Origin: Paramecium pentaurelia
Taxonomy: Eukaryota; Ciliophora; Oligohymenophorea; Peniculida; Parameciidae
Assembly (NCBI GenBank): GCA_905183005.1
Contig: CAJJDO010000018.1
Span: 317,210-381,209 of the forward strand
DNA: 64,000 nt
Reading direction: 5' to 3'
A program made the position numbers and the translations under genes. Shown here one piece after another: positions 10,614-22,698 of the stretch; the first letter of the stretch is position 1, and the number at the start of each line of letters is the position of its first letter. Below the pieces are notes generated by a model that saw only the letters and a list, made by a program, of their open reading frames with translations, did no database searches and was not told where the DNA came from.

Positions 10614-12120
10614 TCATTTCTAAACAGGCGATTAAATGGTCTGAAATGTTTTGTTAGGTATTGGTTAAAACGCTTATGAATTGCTTGTAGATGAATTCAT
10701 AGTGTTAGAAGGGTTTAATGAACCTGGTAGTGGAAATGAGGGTAGTGTTTGGGTTTGGAAATTGGGTTTGGGTTGGTTTGGGATTATGTTATCGGGTTTG
10801 GTTATAATAGGAGGGGGTGGGGTTAGTAAGGGAGTACTAGATGGGGTTTCGAAAATTTCTATGTCGTAAATGTCAAAATATTCACAATCTGAAAGATACT
10901 CTTTTTTATTAAATATTTTAGCTCCAGATATATCAAAACCATTTCCTAAATTAGATTTACATTTAGTGAATGTAGAATTTATAATAATATCCTCATCTCC
11001 AAATTTCAAAATCCAATCATTCAAATCAGCAGTTAAGTTTAATTTAAGAGCCTGTTGAGAGGTCTCTTTTAATTAAAAGAATTTTTCTTTATTCATTTAG
11101 AATAGAATTGATTTTTGACGCTATTAAATACAATTATAGACACCAAAAACACATTTATTTTTAGTTTAAATAATAGTAATTGTATCTGATCCTTCTAATT
11201 ATTACTTGATATCTTATAATTTTTTATAATTTGATCCTTGTTGAGTCATCCTATAAATTCTTTTTAAATTTTTTAAGAATGCTTCTTCTTTACCAAATGC
11301 AATTTTTTCAACAACCTATTCTATATAAGGGGTGGCTAAAGTTGATTAAGAAAATGTATAATTAGAAAATGTTCTATTCTCCATTATTTCTATTGATTCC
11401 ATTACTTCTTTAAAACAATTCTTAAATTTTTCTAAGTTAAAACTAATTTATTATTATAATTTACAATTATTTCTATTTATCAACAATATCAACCAAATCG
11501 ATTTTCATTTTCTCATCGTCTTTATTAATTTTCTTAACATAATCATCAGCCAATTTATTTAATTCTTCAAAATTGTAAGGACTTCTTTCAAATTTTTCAT
11601 CAAGTAATTTTTTCTTAAAATCATCACATTCAAAATATTCCATTATATTTTCCTTTAAAGTCCATCTTTACACCTCTTCCAAATATTTTTTACTTTCCTC
11701 TAAAAACTTTTCTTTCATAACTTCAATTTTTTATAACATTTCTTCCTAAAAAGAGATGACCATCTAATTATAGAGGAATTTCTATACATTTTCAATAAAC
11801 TTAACATCCTAATATGGGGAGTGATTTCTAGCATAATTAAAATACTCTTATTTTTTATCACTATCAAATTTAGTATATTTGAAGGCCTCATAAATTCTGC
11901 CATTGATGAGCTTAGAATATATTTAAAGATTTACTTCTTAGAGATTACAACAATATTATTGATAAGAATTGTAATTTCCAAGGAAACATTCATCACAGAA
12001 CAACCTTTTTGAAATTGAACCTTTTTCTTATTTCACCATCAAATATTTGATCTTCTGTCCTCTATGAAAATGTTAGTCATCTTAACAGTAAATTCCTATT
12101 TTTTGCTTTTTACTAGTCAT
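10614..12120 (-). CDS. Zinc-finger, coiled-coil and TLDc domain protein
   Basis: ATG 12120-12118 begins with a B-box-like zinc site (IGIYCQDDQHFHRGQKI, then RLFCDECF). A helical region follows at about residues 100-260 (LQKIEVMKEKFLEESKKYLE). A TLDc domain follows at about 290-430: RIYRMTQQGSNYKKL, DTITIIQTKNKCVFGVY, then FGDEDIIINSTFTKCKSNLG and YFDIYDIEIFE. TLDc proteins include oxidation-resistance and V-ATPase regulators; the role here is unknown. The tail is Pro-rich (LLTPPPPIITKP) and ends at TGA 10616-10614; the TAA codons at 10674 and beyond are Gln. A 22-nt intron (GTAAATTATAATAATAAATTAG) bridges the coiled coil and the TLDc part. Confidence 0.85.
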
Positions 12121-12584
12121 CTTTAATAGAATTTGAAATAAATAAATTTATTAATAATCATTTATTAACTATTTTGTTAAATATATCGATAAGATTATAA
12201 TAGAATTACAGTTATTTCAATTCTTCAAACTCATATATCAATAAAAATATTAACCTAAAGGAGATAAAAAGGGATTCTTTTTATACTTAAATGAATTTCA
12301 ATATGATGTTTAGAATTTAAAAGGAGGGAAAATAAAAAAGAGTTTTAATAATTTAATCGTATATATATTTAATTTAATAAATGAGAAGAATATGCCAATA
12401 TTAACTTGATTTATGTTAGTATTAATGGTTACTAATTTATAGATGAAACACTTAAAATTCTTAATTTATTTTTAATGTTTAATATAGAGCTATCTACTAA
12501 CAATTATTAACATTGATAATTAGTATTAATGAATATTGTGTTTATTTATATATCCCGATAATCAAGTTTTAATTTCTGAATTTA
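12121..12584. other. Intergenic, divergent promoters
   Basis: About 460 bp between the minus-strand TLDc gene and a plus-strand gene. AT-rich, with no coding frame or recognisable element. Confidence 0.5.
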
Positions 12585-13828
12585 ATGGACTCATTAAAAT
12601 ATGCTTAAAAACTTGAAGAAAATCAAGAAACAACTAATAATGGTATTTATACATAAAACATAAGACCTTGGTATCAAAATCAAATAACTAGATTAAGATG
12701 AGCTATCAAACTCTTTATTATATAAATGTATGTGAAAATGTTTGACTATCATCTTAGAATTTTCATTTATTTTGAACCATCTTCTTAGAATGATGACTAA
12801 AAATGAATAAAGCTATAGATACAAAATGCATTTAGGATTGTGCAAAATGATGGAGTTCAATGAATTAGAATTAGTATATTGGCATTTATTGAATTTGTAA
12901 TTTGACTATGGTAAAAAATTACATACAAACTACTTGTAAGAGATTAAGTATTGATATAATATAGAATAGAATATGTGCATTTAACTATTTTAAAGATTTT
13001 CTTAAAATATAGGCAGAATTTATACCTGATATTTCATTATATAAAAGAGAGTTACTCTTTGTAACATTATCAGCATTCTACACTATAAAATTAATGAGAA
13101 ATAATTAAAAATTTGATAAAATAGGAGAGTTTATAAAGGAAGAAAAGTTTTGTGAGTTATTTAAAAGAATTGAACCTGCATTCACAAATGTTTCATAATA
13201 ATTGACATTGTATATAGTCAATCAAAAATATATGGAAATGATAAAGTTAGAAGAACCATTAGAAGAATAATAAAAAAATTACAATTTTATAGTAGAATAG
13301 ATCCTAGAAATGGCACCTGCATATTAGAAAGATGAAGAATTGCCAATAACTAAGAAGGTAAAGAGGTAAAAGAAATTGATGGTAAAAAGAACTGAAACCA
13401 TATAGAAATAAGAATTAGAATCATAATAAAAAATAGAACAATAATCACAATAAATACAATAATTATCTCAGCAATCATAATACTAAGGTTAATAATAATA
13501 AATGGATTCATAATACTTAAATTAACCAATAGGATCATCATTATAATTTTCAAGATATAATTAAAAAGAAAATTAATCATACAATTATATGAATTAATCT
13601 TAAATTTAACAAGATTAATTTATTATAAATGAGAGATCTTCTTTTCAATAATATGATAGATAAAATTCATTTGTAATGTAATTGAGATAAAAACATTTAA
13701 ATAACTTTAGTCAAGAAAGTCTTGGTCAAGTTTATTCTAATTAATTTTATTCAACACCTTCTTAAGAATAATAATATACATCTAGAAATCAGAAATCAAT
13801 ATAATGGATGAATAAGAATGGAAAATGA
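12585..13828 (+). CDS. Hypothetical protein with Gln-rich C-terminal half
   Basis: ATG 12585 gives MDSLKYAQKLEENQETTNN. The first ~230 residues are mostly helical (YRYKMHLGLCKMMEFNELEL, FIPDISLYKRELLFVTLSAF). A basic patch ITKKVKRQKKLMVKR follows, then ~150 residues very rich in Gln, Asn and Ser, largely coded by TAA. At least three introns are needed: 22 nt (12643-12664), 30 nt after LLYK, and 22 nt (GTATTGATATAATATAGAATAG). The helical part belongs to no family I recognise. The low-complexity tail resembles prion-like or RNA-granule tails, but this is composition only. Ends at TGA 13826-13828, 28 bp from the convergent DHHC gene. Confidence 0.65.
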
Positions 13829-13856
13829 ATTATGAATATCTATATTTAATATGAAT

Positions 13857-15218
13857 TCAATATAACTCACTTTAAGAAATTTTATCAAATAGTACCTTTT
13901 TTAAATTAATAAAATAATTTTTTAAAGAAGCACTATTTTTATAAGTTTAAACTTATTAATTTGCATTTTCAATCATCTTTTACTTTTTATGATAATTCCT
14001 TCTCTATTAAAATATATATTCAATTTTTTCTTATGATAAAGTTCCCTTTAATTCAGGATTGTTTTCAATTTCTTCCTAAATTCTTTACCTTAATTATTTA
14101 TCTTCTTCAGATTCTTTTTCTATACAAATACTTTGATCTTCAATTGATTTCTCTTAATCAGGAGTATCTATTATTTGATTTGGATTAATATTTTCATTTA
14201 ATTCAATTTGAGTATCTTTAATACTATTTATATTAATTTATCTTTCTAATACAGACCATTCTTTTTGATTAACTCCTATTGCTAAATGAAAAGATTAATT
14301 TAATCCAACAGATAAAGCCCTAATTCAATTAATTAAATATATACATTAATGCTCCAGGTAAAGTAATAATCACAAAAATTAGACTGCAAAAATAGTTTTC
14401 ATAATATTTTTTATCAAAATTGTACCCACTATATAAACAAATGCAACAGCAAATGATGATTAACAAATTCAAAATTGATTAACAACATCCACGTAAACTA
14501 ATAAAATAAATGAATAATATTTTTACTAAAAAGTAATATTACAACAAAAGGACATTAAGAATGTTAAAGCTGCATACTGTAAGTAATATGATTTATATAA
14601 TTTATCTATAGTTTCTGAAATACTAAACTTTTGATATAAATGTTGTAAGAGAACAAAATACCATATAATACATTAAATGAGAAGAGTATAAATCCATCCT
14701 ATAAAATATCTGTAATTTCTTTATCCTATACAATTACTCATAAAAGTGCAATGACTTATTTATTTTAAATGTTTACTGATCATACATCTTTACACAATTA
14801 TTACAATTATAACAATGACTGCTTTTTGGAGGTCTCATTATTTTACATCTTGCACAATACCTTTCTTAGAAATATTCCCCAACTTTTTCATTTCTAACAC
14901 TTTTATTAGATTTTATTGAATTAAATGATTCTTCATCATCTGGTTATGGTCTTCTTATTACTCCAGGTTCTGTAAAAGTCCCACATAAATAACTATATAA
15001 GAACATAACTAGGCATGTCCAACTGATCCATGAATTTGTTAGATAGTAATCTTCTGAAAAAAAATAGAGAAAATAATCTAAATAGAGAAATGAACATAAA
15101 AATTACATTGTAAAATGGCATAAGAACCTAAGACGAATATAATCATGAAGGAATCAGATACTGATCCTATCCATAGTTATCCAATTAAGAGAGAATTTTC
15201 AAAATGCTATACTCTCAT
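13857..15218 (-). CDS. DHHC-type palmitoyltransferase
   Basis: S-acyltransferase that attaches palmitate to cysteines of membrane proteins. ATG 15218-15216 (MRVQHFENSLLIGQLW) is followed by two TM segments, the TEPGVIRRP element, and the Cys-rich domain RYCARCKIMRPPKSSHCYNC with NNCVKMYDHHCTFMSNCIGQ. The DHHC tetrad is present but split by a 22-nt intron between CA and T. The usual P-W after DHHC is replaced by T-F. NYRYF and two more TMs follow. The C-terminal ~130 residues are cytosolic and charged (EKESEEDKQLRQRIQEE). Four introns (29, 22, 20 and 27 nt) bring all segments into one frame. TGA at 13859-13857. Confidence 0.9.
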
Positions 15219-15815
15219 TAATTTGATGATTAAATTATTTTTAATTATATATCAAAAATATCTATTTTATTCTATACCAGATTCTACATACCTAATTTGT
15301 TAATATTTGAGTAAATAAAGATATGTTCTATATTAATATATAAATTAATTCTTAATATAGATAAATAAAACAAAATTAAATAATTTATTTACATTCACAT
15401 ACTAAAAAATTTATTCTAAATCTATACTAATTGATTTGAGATGCTTAAAATGTATAATAATATTAAGGTTGTAAGATAAATTTATTTGATTAATTAAGAT
15501 GTAAAATACTTAATATAATTAAATATCATTAAAAAAATAAAATAAAGTAGATTTAATTTAAAAATTCCTTCATAATGATTATTGAGGAAAATAGATAGAA
15601 ATTAAGTTTACTGTAATAACATTGCTATACCATCATATTTGATTAGTAATATTGATTTTGTTAATTTTATAATTAAAATTAACATAGAATTAGTATAAGA
15701 TTTACTCTACCTATTTTTAAAGAAATAAAATATAATTGATAATTTAATATGATTAATAAATGTAAGATACAAAATTTGCTTAAATTCATTAAATAAAATA
15801 ATCAATTTAATTGTA
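15219..15815. other. Intergenic, divergent promoters
   Basis: About 600 bp of AT-rich DNA between the minus DHHC gene and the plus PQ-loop gene. No coding frame or repeat stands out. Promoters for both must lie here. Confidence 0.5.
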
Positions 15816-16741
15816 ATGTTGATTGTTTTGCTTTTATTTTCAGTTTCAGTTTAATTAACATCATAGAAAAATGATGAATCAAGTGAAGACTATAAACTTA
15901 TAATATTCTCAGAATCTTGCTATGATTAATTTTTTGGAGAAACAGAATTGAGTAATGAATGCATATCTGATGTATATCATAAATAAAAAATAGACAATCA
16001 GCAGAACAATTAGCATTTTAATGATAGCATTTGCTATATTGAATCAATTACCTCAAATTCTTAAGATTTTTAAGTCATAATTGATACAAGGAATTTCATT
16101 TAATGCTTATTACACAGAAGTACAATATTCATATATAAATAGTTATATCTATTTTCATTTATAACAGCTTATAATATATATAAAGGGACAAAATTTATTT
16201 TATATGGTGAGAATGTAATAGTAGGCCTAGAATATTGTGTAGTTTTAAGTTTATTCTTATTTTACGATAAAGATTTGAATTTTCATTAATGGCTATTTAA
16301 GGCAGTTTTTTTCATAACTATCAATACTCCTTTATTTGTAGGTCTAGGACCATAATGGATCTTCGATATGACTATATACATTAACATGAGTTTATGTAAA
16401 TTGTAAATTTAATGAAAATTTAGTGTTTATGGCTAGATTTTTATAAATAAGACTCAATTGTAGAAATAGAAATACAGGATAATTGTCATTGCTCACTTAA
16501 TTGTAAAACTATGCAGGAAGCATCGCAAGATTATATACTTTATTTAATGATGATGCAGATTTCTCATATATGGTATTTATTAGAGAGAATATAGATATAT
16601 GTTTTAGAAGACAATATTATGGGTACAATATTGCTAATTTAAATTTATAATACTTGGAGAGCAGAGAGGAAAAAGAATAAGAATAGTGATGATAAAAGTA
16701 CAGAACTCACATGTAAAGAAATAAAATATGATTAAATTTGA
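15816..16741 (+). CDS. PQ-loop membrane protein, MPDU1/SLC66-like
   Basis: ATG 15816 starts a hydrophobic signal MLIVLLLFSVSVQLTSQ. After a lumenal stretch comes the first PQ motif, ILNQLPQILKIFKSQ, then GISFNAYYTEVQYSYIN, the family's typical segment after the first PQ-loop, and YGENVIVGLEYCVVLSLFLF. The second loop reads LQIRLNCRNRNTGQLSLLT with NYAGSIARLYT. These match the MPDU1/SLC66A3 branch, whose members act in dolichol-linked sugar use or lysosomal/ER transport; the substrate here is unknown. Five or so introns (22-31 nt) were placed and all restore frame. The last exon ends CKEIKYDQI, TGA 16739-16741. The next gene starts 37 bp downstream on the same strand. Confidence 0.8.
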
Positions 16742-16778
16742 GAAATAATTTATTCATTTATAATATTCTTAATTTAAA

Positions 16779-17589
16779 ATGTAATGTGAAATTTTGGATT
16801 GGAAAGGTTATTTGGTTTAAGCAAGTTTAGGATTGTTTTCATTTACAGTATTAATAAGTAATATAGTTTAGTGAGTAATAGTAAAAAGATATTTTGAAAG
16901 ACCTAAAAGAGTTTGGAAAATATTTATGATGGTATTTAAAATGAAAATTAAAACATAAGGACTCTTCGAAGCAATTACTTTCAGCATTATTAGCTCATAT
17001 ATTGAATGTAATATTGGCTATGGAATTATCTTCAGAAACAGATAAGAATGCTTGCATCTGGTATTTTATTACATTTATGTTGGATTCAACAATGGGTATA
17101 CTTCTAATATTTTTACTCATGAAATCGTTAAATATGATATTTACCTATTTTGATATGAGAGTATATACAAATATTAATTATTCAGAAATTACAAAGTGGT
17201 AATTATTTCAAAATCTAAGAAAATGTAAGAATAGATGGGTAAATATATGCATGTCAATTATTTGTATGGAATTCTGTTGTAATTGTTTCTAAATTTATAT
17301 TATATGGATTTCAAGAACTAGTTGCTGATTAATTAAATGAGATAGGTACCTATCTACTATCTCCCATAAATAATCCTGATTTGCTTTTGGTTTTTGTTAT
17401 GATCATTATTCCATTTATTATGAATGCAATTACAGTATTTTAGGAATAGATTATTTTAAGTTCTGGATTCAAGATAATATAATTATGAAAACTGAATTTA
17501 GTAATCAAGAAGAGAAGTAATTATTAATTGGAACATTTTATGAGGGAACATTAACAGAAGACTTTATATAAGAATTAGTTGTTTTATGA
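16779..17589 (+). CDS. STIMATE/TMEM110 family membrane protein
   Basis: Animal STIMATE is an ER protein that promotes STIM1 activation at ER-plasma membrane junctions; the yeast relative is vacuolar. From ATG 16779 (MQCEILDWKGYLVQASLGL) the order agrees with the family: TM1, IKRYFERPKRVWKIF, DSSKQLLSALLAHILNVILA, CIWYFITFMLDSTMGILLIF, LQSGNYF, RIDGQIYACQLFVWNSVVIV, NPDLLLVFVMIIIPFIMNA, and TFWIQDN. Four introns fix every frame: 16858-16881, 16932-16959, 17161-17185 and 17435-17460 (24, 28, 25 and 26 nt). TGA 17587-17589. Motif agreement with the human protein is clear by eye. Confidence 0.88.
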
Positions 17590-17618
17590 ATTTTATTATA
17601 ATAATTATTATATTAGAA

Positions 17619-18224
17619 ATGAATCCAATTTCTATGCCTCAATTTAAAGGAGATCCTCTTTTATTTCATGCAGTGGCACATGGAAATGTTTAAGAAGTCA
17701 TCTCATTAATCGAAGATAAAGAAGCTAATGTTGATGCTCGTAATATTAATGGTGCAACTCCTTTAATCTATGCTATATAAGCCAATCATCCTTAGATTAC
17801 AGAACTTTTATTGAAATTTAAAGCTAATCCAAACTTAAAAGAATACTATGATGTAGGAGAAAAGACTGCTTTACATTATGCAGTTGAAAAAAATTAATTT
17901 AAATTATGTTAGTTACTTTTAGATTATGGAGCAAATCCAAGTTTATAAGATAAAAGAGGTCTCACTTGTTTACATTATGCAGCTAGATAAGGATTTAAAT
18001 AAATAGTTGTGTTATTACTTAATTATGGAGTTGACATTAATTTAAGAGATGAGAATGGATTTAATGCTTCCTATTGGGCTTAAGTTAATAAATTTAATGA
18101 AATTATGGTTTTATTACCTCCACCAAAATTCATTCCCTCTAATGATTTGTTAGAATTTAAGACTTAAATGAGAGAAATCCATAAAATAGAAATAGGTAAA
18201 AAAAAGAAAAAGAAGAAGAAATGA
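17619..18224 (+). CDS. Ankyrin-repeat protein (201 aa)
   Basis: Intronless frame from ATG 17619 (MNPISMPQFKGDPLLFHAVA) to TGA 18222-18224. Four ankyrin repeats occupy most of the protein, with recognisable helices and loops: DARNINGATPLIYAI, GEKTALHYAVEKNQ, DKRGLTCLHYAARQGF and DENGFNASYWAQ. A 50-residue tail ends in a Lys run (GKKKKKKKK with few changes). Ankyrin repeats bind partner proteins; no partner is suggested. The gene starts 29 bp after STIMATE. Confidence 0.9.
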
Positions 18225-18606
18225 AAAAATTCGAATATATATATATAATATAAAATTTTTTCTGTTTAACTATTTTAGTTTTATTTTTATTATATTATCA
18301 TAATAAATATTCCATTTAATCTCTAATGAATTATGTTTAGTGATACTTAGTTTTATAGAATATTTATTATAGATTGATAAAATAGATATACTTTATTATA
18401 AGGTTATACTTTGATATTTATCATTAATTAAGTATTATTATAGTAGAATTAAATATATTATTCTTTGATAATCCATATATAAATTAATCATATTATTAAA
18501 AAACCAGAAATTAGAATATAATAATTTTTGAATTAAATAATCAATTTATTATGTCAATATTTAATATTTAAATATTATCTTTTAATATATTAATAGTAAA
18601 TGCTAA
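18225..18606. other. Intergenic, convergent gene ends
   Basis: About 380 bp between convergent ankyrin and carboxypeptidase genes. A (TA)n run lies near 18238. Nothing else is seen. Confidence 0.5.
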
Positions 18607-20427
18607 TCAATTTTTTAAATAAAATTCAGGAGCTCTTGTAGAAAAAGATCTTATTCTAGTTTTAAATTGGGATGATTAGGTTGATTTTTTATTGGATGTT
18701 TGATACTAAGTTAAATCACATAGAGGTTTAAGTTTTGATGGAAGAAATTTCTTTTTTGTAGTAGTAGTAGTTGCAATAGATAGATTATTTTCATTTCCTG
18801 TAATTATAGTTGTCATTTTTTTCTTTATAATTTTTTTTTAATTTTAATTATTTTCATCAAAAGAATGACATGATTCAGAATCTGAAATATCCATTTATTA
18901 ATGGAATTTTGGGAATTACTTAATAAGTTAAGGAGTGGTTGTTAGATCAATAGCTTAGCAAATATTAATGCCAATCTATTAAAGGTTTTTTATTGAAATA
19001 TCTTTACCATTCTCATCTTAATTAGAAATCCTCATTTAAAATAGGCAACTCATTTTTAAAATATTACTAAAAAATAAAATGAAAATACCCCAAAGCAAAT
19101 GGAAGAGTTTTTTCCATTTTAGTTGATTTTCCAAATTTACTTTAATTTAAATTAACATATTAACATATTTAAGATATAGCTGCAATAAAAGGTTGATCTT
19201 GATCATATTTACCTACAAAACTTATACCATATCTAATTAAAACTTTAAAAATATTTTACTTATTAAATGTTTAATGTAAATCTAAAACTAAATGTAAATT
19301 TTCAGCTTTTTTTAAGATTGCTTTTACATGCTGAGCACTTGGGATTAATTTGTTAACTTTATGCCATTTTTAGTTGATATCTATTCCCTAAAGTGTAGTA
19401 GTACTATTTCCATGAATGACTCCATCTGGATTCATCATTGGCAAAATTTTGAAATAAAATTATTCTCTAAGATTTTAACCACTTTCATTGACTAAATATT
19501 AAATAATTCCTTCAGCTACATATGAAGATATCACTTCTGAAGGATGTTATCTAGCTAGTATAACTATTAATGGTTTAGATGAATCTCCCATAGATATAAC
19601 AGGGCATTAATTACCTGAATTGATAGTTATTGACTTCAATTTAAAAAATGATCTAAATTATGATAGAAATAAATACAGATTAGACAAAGGTTTTAAGAAT
19701 TACTAGAGACTTGTAATTCCATAAGGCGGATATAAAGAAAAGTATGTTATATCTTCTTTTTCAAATAAATAACTAAAGGATAAAGTATAATAATTAGTGT
19801 CTTGAGTTTTTTTATAATTGTTCTTATAATATTACACATTATCTCCACCTCTATACCATCCAGTACGAGCAGTGTATATATATGGATTTACACTTAAATA
19901 TGATGCCTATTTACTCAAATTGATAATATTCAATTATAGCATCATTCTTTCAGGAGTTCTAACACTGAAAAAATACCATCTTGTGCAACCACTGGTTTAG
20001 GTATCATTATGCAATATTAAATTATATTTTTTATTGGCAACTTTATGTACTGTATAAAGATTGCCACATTCAAAGTTAGAGTCAAAATGAATAGGTCCTT
20101 TTGAAAATAGATGAGTTCCAGAGTATTTTGGGGATGCAAAATTCTATCCTTTAGGAGTTTATATAACGAATCTTTAATAAATCAAGGCAGAATTGTTATG
20201 CAATTCATGAAATGTCTTATACTAGCTTTACTCTCTTTGAAAAAAGTCGATATCACAACATTCAAAGTTAAGAACATCTTTGGGAGGCTTGTATTAATGA
20301 TGAAAATAAGGCAAAGGACTAATTACTATATAAAATACCCAATCTATCCTGGATAATCAAATTTAGGTTTTGTAAATTCAAACGGAGTTGAAAGAATAGG
20401 GTTTGCAGTCGGTAACAAATTTTCCAT
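18607..20427 (-). CDS. Cytosolic carboxypeptidase (CCP/AGBL-like, M14)
   Basis: CCPs remove glutamates from polyglutamylated tubulin, a key modification of ciliary axonemes. ATG 20427-20425 gives MENLLPTANPILS. The N-terminal beta-sandwich includes FECGNLYTVHKV and the RWYFFSV segment. The peptidase domain has ILARQHPSEVISSYVAEG (zinc ligands H and E), PMMNPDGVIHGNSTTT, LVLDLHQTF (third zinc ligand His) and STKMEKTL, where the Glu lines up with the catalytic Glu of TMESTL in animal CCPs. A Ser/Lys-rich tail of ~100 residues follows. Introns of 20 nt near 20320 and 22 nt (GTATTTTCATTTTATTTTTTAG) restore frame. TGA 18609-18607. Confidence 0.88.
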
Positions 20428-20647
20428 TCAATAAGAATTTTTCTGTTAATTATAAAATAATTCTAAAACTTAGAATAAAGTACAACGTATTATATTCTAA
20501 ATTACTTTATTTAAAAATATATATAAAAATAATGTAACATATTTAACAGATCTTAAATAGATTTGATAATATTGTAGTTATTATGATGGTAAAGAAGTTT
20601 TATCTAGTAATTTTGATGTTTTTAAATAAATAAATTAATAAAATTAA

Positions 20648-21713
20648 ATGAGAAGGCCTAATGAAGTTGAATACAGCAAAACAGCTTTAATGGGTATTTA
20701 TAATTTTAATTTCAGCTAATTGGTATGAAGATAGATTGGCTCCTTAATAATTATAGAGAGATCCAAATGCATAAAAATCTGTATTTATTGAGAATATAAC
20801 TAGTTAAGAACTGTGGAAGAGGGAATATCCATACCTGGTGATAATGGATGCTTACTTCCATTACCTAGAGTGAATCGCAATCCTCCTTACATTACAAAAG
20901 AAATAATAGTTCCAGATGATGGATATGTATTAAGATATAAATAATATATTAGAGAGAATTCAGAACAGAATTCTAAACAAAATTTGATGCAAAGAATATT
21001 TAGAATATGTAATTAGGGGATTGCAGAGCTCTTGTAAAAACAAATGGAGAGAAAGTAAATTTTCCTGAATGTAATCCAACAGTTGCATAAACTGCTGGAG
21101 CTAGATCGATAAAGCAATTAGATTAAACAAATATGCAACAAATTTTAGTTGACAGAGCTGTTCATTAAAATTACACAGACTTTGGATCCACATTTAGAAA
21201 TCATCCAGAGTAGCATAATAAATTTTATTCAATTACTACTTACTAATAATCATTTCAACTTCCTGAAAATAATGTCAAAGAAATTTTAACAGATAAAAAA
21301 GTTAAACCTTTAGCTGCTGGATGTAGAGAAAGAGATCCTTTTGATTAAGGATTAAAAATGACTTCTGTAATTACAGGTGAAAAATATAGAGATTGTATAA
21401 TTCATAATTATATTCAATAGCTGTTGATCCAAAAGAAAACACTGAAGTATAAAGATAATGGGTTCATTGTGGGGATTCTGGATTGAAAACTGCTTAAAAT
21501 AATTTGAGATCTAGTAGTATTTAGAATTATAAGAAGACTGCTTATTAAGTTCATCCATATGACATAGCTACAAGTTTACCTTTAGGAGGTATATAATTAA
21601 AATATGTAGATGGTGTTTACACTTTACATCCTAAATATACAGATCCTGGACAATTTAGACATATAAGAAGTGATGTCACTAGAATAATGAATAAACCAAT
21701 CACAAGAAAATGA
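20648..21713 (+). CDS. CFAP95-like axonemal protein (C9orf135 homologue)
   Basis: CFAP95 is a microtubule inner protein of motile cilia. ATG 20648 gives MRRPNEVEYSKTALM. Near residue 16 comes ANWYEDRLAP, which parallels the W..DR.A.P of the human protein. Later FGSTFRNHPEQHNKFYSITT with YQQSFQLP parallels the human F..HP......TTY...Y. C-terminal VITGEKYRDSVDP and HCGDSGLKT follow. Four introns (22, 23, 26 and 26 nt; the first at 20694-20715) bring all pieces into frame. TGA 21711-21713. It lies head-to-head with the tubulin carboxypeptidase gene (220 bp apart), so two ciliary genes may share a promoter region. Confidence 0.8.
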
Positions 21714-21821
21714 TATTCTATTTAATGATAATCCATTCATTTAAATATTGTTAGATGTCTTTAATTGGAGTAAATTCTTTCTATAATAATCTTTATCTTA
21801 TTAATATAATTTCATTTGGCT

Positions 21822-22698
21822 AAATGTAATACTGCACCCAAAGCACCAAACAAAACAGTTGAGCCCAATGCTTATTATTTGGCTCTCTACCAATCCCATG
21901 GCATATGATTTTTATGATATAAAATACCAGAATTGCTCTTCAAATATGGGTAATCCAAGTGATGATCAGCATCCAAATCATAAGTTCTAATAAAGTCTTA
22001 AATATAAATTAATACCTCATATTTCTCTCATCTAAAGGAGTATTGAAATTGGCTCTCTCTAACACAACCTTACCAATCTTGTCAGCATTCTTAAATCCTG
22101 TAAATTATCCCATTAATTGAAGATCTGCATAATTCCATTATGAATTTCTACGATTAGCTACATTTCCAAATGAATTGTCTTATAGCTCTGGTAATTGTGA
22201 TAGGAAGCAATCAAATGTTTATACTGAAGCATCTTCTAATTTATGTCTATCTGGTATTTCCTTATATTCATAAGGCACAAATCCTAAAGATACAAGAAGC
22301 TATTATTTAACAATTTATTATACTCCTTCCTATACTGTTTGATCTGCATCCTCCTTTGTAACAAATGGAACTACACATTCATATCCTGGCTTGTAAAATT
22401 CTGTTCTTGGCACCATCATCTATAAGTAATGGAGTGGTCTTCCCTTTACTCTAACTCTTCTGTATAACCACTCATTTAAATTTGAACTATTCCATGGTGG
22501 ACTAACAAGCTCTTCATCTCTGAGTTCATAAATTGGTTTCTTGAGTTATTCTTTTCTGAATTAAATTTCTTATTCTCTCCATTATTTTTGTACTTGGGCA
22601 TAAAATGCATAAACCAATGATCCACCACTCAAACCAGCACAAATACTAAAAAAGTAGCTTATATTTGATTTACTATTTGTAAGTTGGACATTGAGCAT
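21822..22698 (-). CDS. SURF1-like mitochondrial inner-membrane protein
   Basis: SURF1 helps assemble cytochrome c oxidase. From ATG 22698-22696 (MLNVQLTNSKSNISYFFSIC) a first TM (AGLSGGSLVYAFYAQV) is followed by a soluble domain with WLYRRVRVKGRPLHYLQMMV, PRTEFYKPGYECVVPFVT and LLVSLGFVPYE. The last resembles the family's 'ilVnRGwvP' strand. A second TM closes the protein (LGSTVLFGALGAVLHLAK), giving the SURF1 two-TM layout. A 29-nt intron (GTATTAATTTATATTTAAG...TTAG) lies near the end. TGA 21824-21822. The family call is from layout and strand patterns; key SURF1 residues were not all checked. Confidence 0.6.

Noticed and set aside
10483..10644. 53-codon plus-strand ORF
   Set aside because: Short, no conserved features, and overlaps the 3' end of a well-supported minus gene.
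10674..11024. A minus-strand frame that appears to end at TAA 10674
   Set aside because: TAA is glutamine here; the frame is the C-terminal part of the TLDc gene and continues to TGA 10614.
13350..13580. Hydrophobic minus-strand ORF
   Set aside because: It is the complement of the TAA/CAA-rich Gln tail; poly-Gln DNA read in reverse gives Leu/Ile-rich artefacts.
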